Shown here: positions 4,892 to 5,437 of the stretch, in pieces
How positions within the stretch are numbered: the stretch's first letter is position 1
How the letters are laid out: the number at the start of each line of letters is the position of its first letter
DNA from: Rhodocyclaceae bacterium
GTDB taxonomy: Bacteria > Pseudomonadota > Gammaproteobacteria > Burkholderiales > Rhodocyclaceae
Direction: 5' to 3'
Assembly: GCA_020849155.1 (NCBI GenBank)
Contig: JADLGU010000333.1
Coordinates: 1-5,437 of the forward strand
DNA length: 5,437 nucleotides
Made by a program: the position numbers and the translations under genes
The notes under the pieces: generated by a model
What the model saw: the letters and a program-made list of their open reading frames with translations, nothing else
Databases searched by the model: none
What the model was told of the DNA's origin: nothing

Positions 4892-5437
4892 ATGAACGCG
4901 ACTTTTCAGGATGTAATTTTCGATCCGCAGCTGATCCGCCGCTACGACGTGAACGGGCCCCGTTACACCTCGTATCCGACGGCCGACCGCTTCGTCGAGG
5001 CCATCGAAGCCGACGCCTACCGGCTCTGGCTGGGCAAGCGCACGGTGGGCGGCATCAGCCGGCCGCTTTCATTATACGTGCACATCCCCTTCTGCAACAC
5101 CATCTGCTACTACTGTGCCTGCAACAAGATCATCACCAAGGACCATGGCCGCTCGGCCAAGTACCTGAAATACCTGGACAAGGAGCTGGCACTGCAGGCC
5201 GGCTACCTGGACGGCAGCCACGATGTGGTGCAACTGCACTGGGGCGGCGGCACGCCGACCTTCCTCTCGCACGAGGAAATGCGCCAGCTGATGGGCTCGA
5301 TCCGCGCGCATTTCCACCTGCAGCCCAACGGCGAGTATTCCATCGAGGTCGACCCGCGCAAGGTCGACGAGGCCACGGTGGCGCTGCTCGGCGAGCTCGG
5401 CTTCAACCGCATGAGCCTGGGCGTGCAGGACTTCGAC
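4892..5437 (+). CDS. hemN: Oxygen-independent coproporphyrinogen III dehydrogenase HemN, N-terminal part
   Basis: A radical-SAM enzyme that oxidatively decarboxylates coproporphyrinogen III to protoporphyrinogen IX without oxygen, providing heme for anaerobic respiration. The first 182 residues are present; the frame is open at the window end, whereas the family has about 450-460 residues. YVHIPFCNTICYYCACNK (62-79) holds the cluster cysteines C68, C72, C75 and the additional C77, the C-x3-C-x2-C-x-C pattern of true HemN rather than the HemW/heme chaperone type. Y62 corresponds to the tyrosine next to the cluster, GGGTPT (118-123) is the SAM-binding glycine motif, and IEVDPR (151-156) is the conserved acidic strand. 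The N-terminal DVNGPRYTSYPTADRF is also HemN-specific. The ATG at 4892 fits the family start, though I see no clear Shine-Dalgarno sequence. It diverges from fnr, with an FNR/DNR-type box between them. Confidence 0.97.
   Translation, partial: MNATFQDVIFDPQLIRRYDVNGPRYTSYPTADRFVEAIEADAYRLWLGKRTVGGISRPLSLYVHIPFCNTICYYCACNKIITKDHGRSAKYLKYLDKELALQAGYLDGSHDVVQLHWGGGTPTFLSHEEMRQLMGSIRAHFHLQPNGEYSIEVDPRKVDEATVALLGELGFNRMSLGVQDFD

Noticed and set aside
4041..4895. 284-codon open frame on the + strand
   Set aside because: It is antisense to fnr, which has clear catalytic-quality motifs, and it crosses the divergent promoter region.

Overview
The window is a GC-rich, densely packed bacterial segment. 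Its codon use, its gene families (class I PHA synthase, cluster-binding Fnr, Dnr-type regulator, oxygen-independent HemN) and the gene set as a whole suggest a facultatively anaerobic, probably denitrifying betaproteobacterium of the Rhodocyclales (Azoarcus/Thauera/Dechloromonas type). That placement is an inference from family resemblance, not a database result.

Layout: (1) 1-716, the 3' part of a class I poly(3-hydroxyalkanoate) synthase gene, cut by the window start. (2) 717-881, a gap with an FNR/DNR-type box (TTGAT-N4-GTCAA at 807-820) correctly placed to activate what follows. (3) 882-2869, a tight three-gene + strand operon: a single-domain hemerythrin, a small DUF2249 (TusA-like fold) protein, and a polytopic membrane protein of about 11-12 helices that I can only relate loosely to the NnrS/heme-copper-oxidase-like group. 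(4) 2866-3555 on the - strand, a cysteine-free Crp/Fnr regulator resembling Dnr, whose stop codon overlaps that of the membrane protein. (5) 3650-4048 on the + strand, a SirB-family membrane protein. (6) 4029-4814 on the - strand, a classical Fnr with four cluster cysteines, converging on and overlapping the SirB gene. (7) 4892 to the window end, the 5' part of hemN, divergent from fnr, with a second TTGAT-N4-GTCAA box at 4806-4819.

The genes read as one low-oxygen/NO circuit. The window holds an oxygen sensor (Fnr, 4Fe-4S type) and a probable NO/heme-dependent sensor (Dnr-like, no cysteine). It also holds two operator sites of identical half-site sequence, in front of the hemerythrin operon and hemN. 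HemN supplies heme without oxygen; the hemerythrin binds O2 or NO at a diiron site. The hemerythrin/DUF2249/membrane-protein cassette is the least understood part and the best candidate for an undescribed function. The PHA synthase is metabolically separate. No tRNA, rRNA, CRISPR array, insertion sequence or strong intrinsic terminator was seen, and no stretch over 300 bases lacks a gene.
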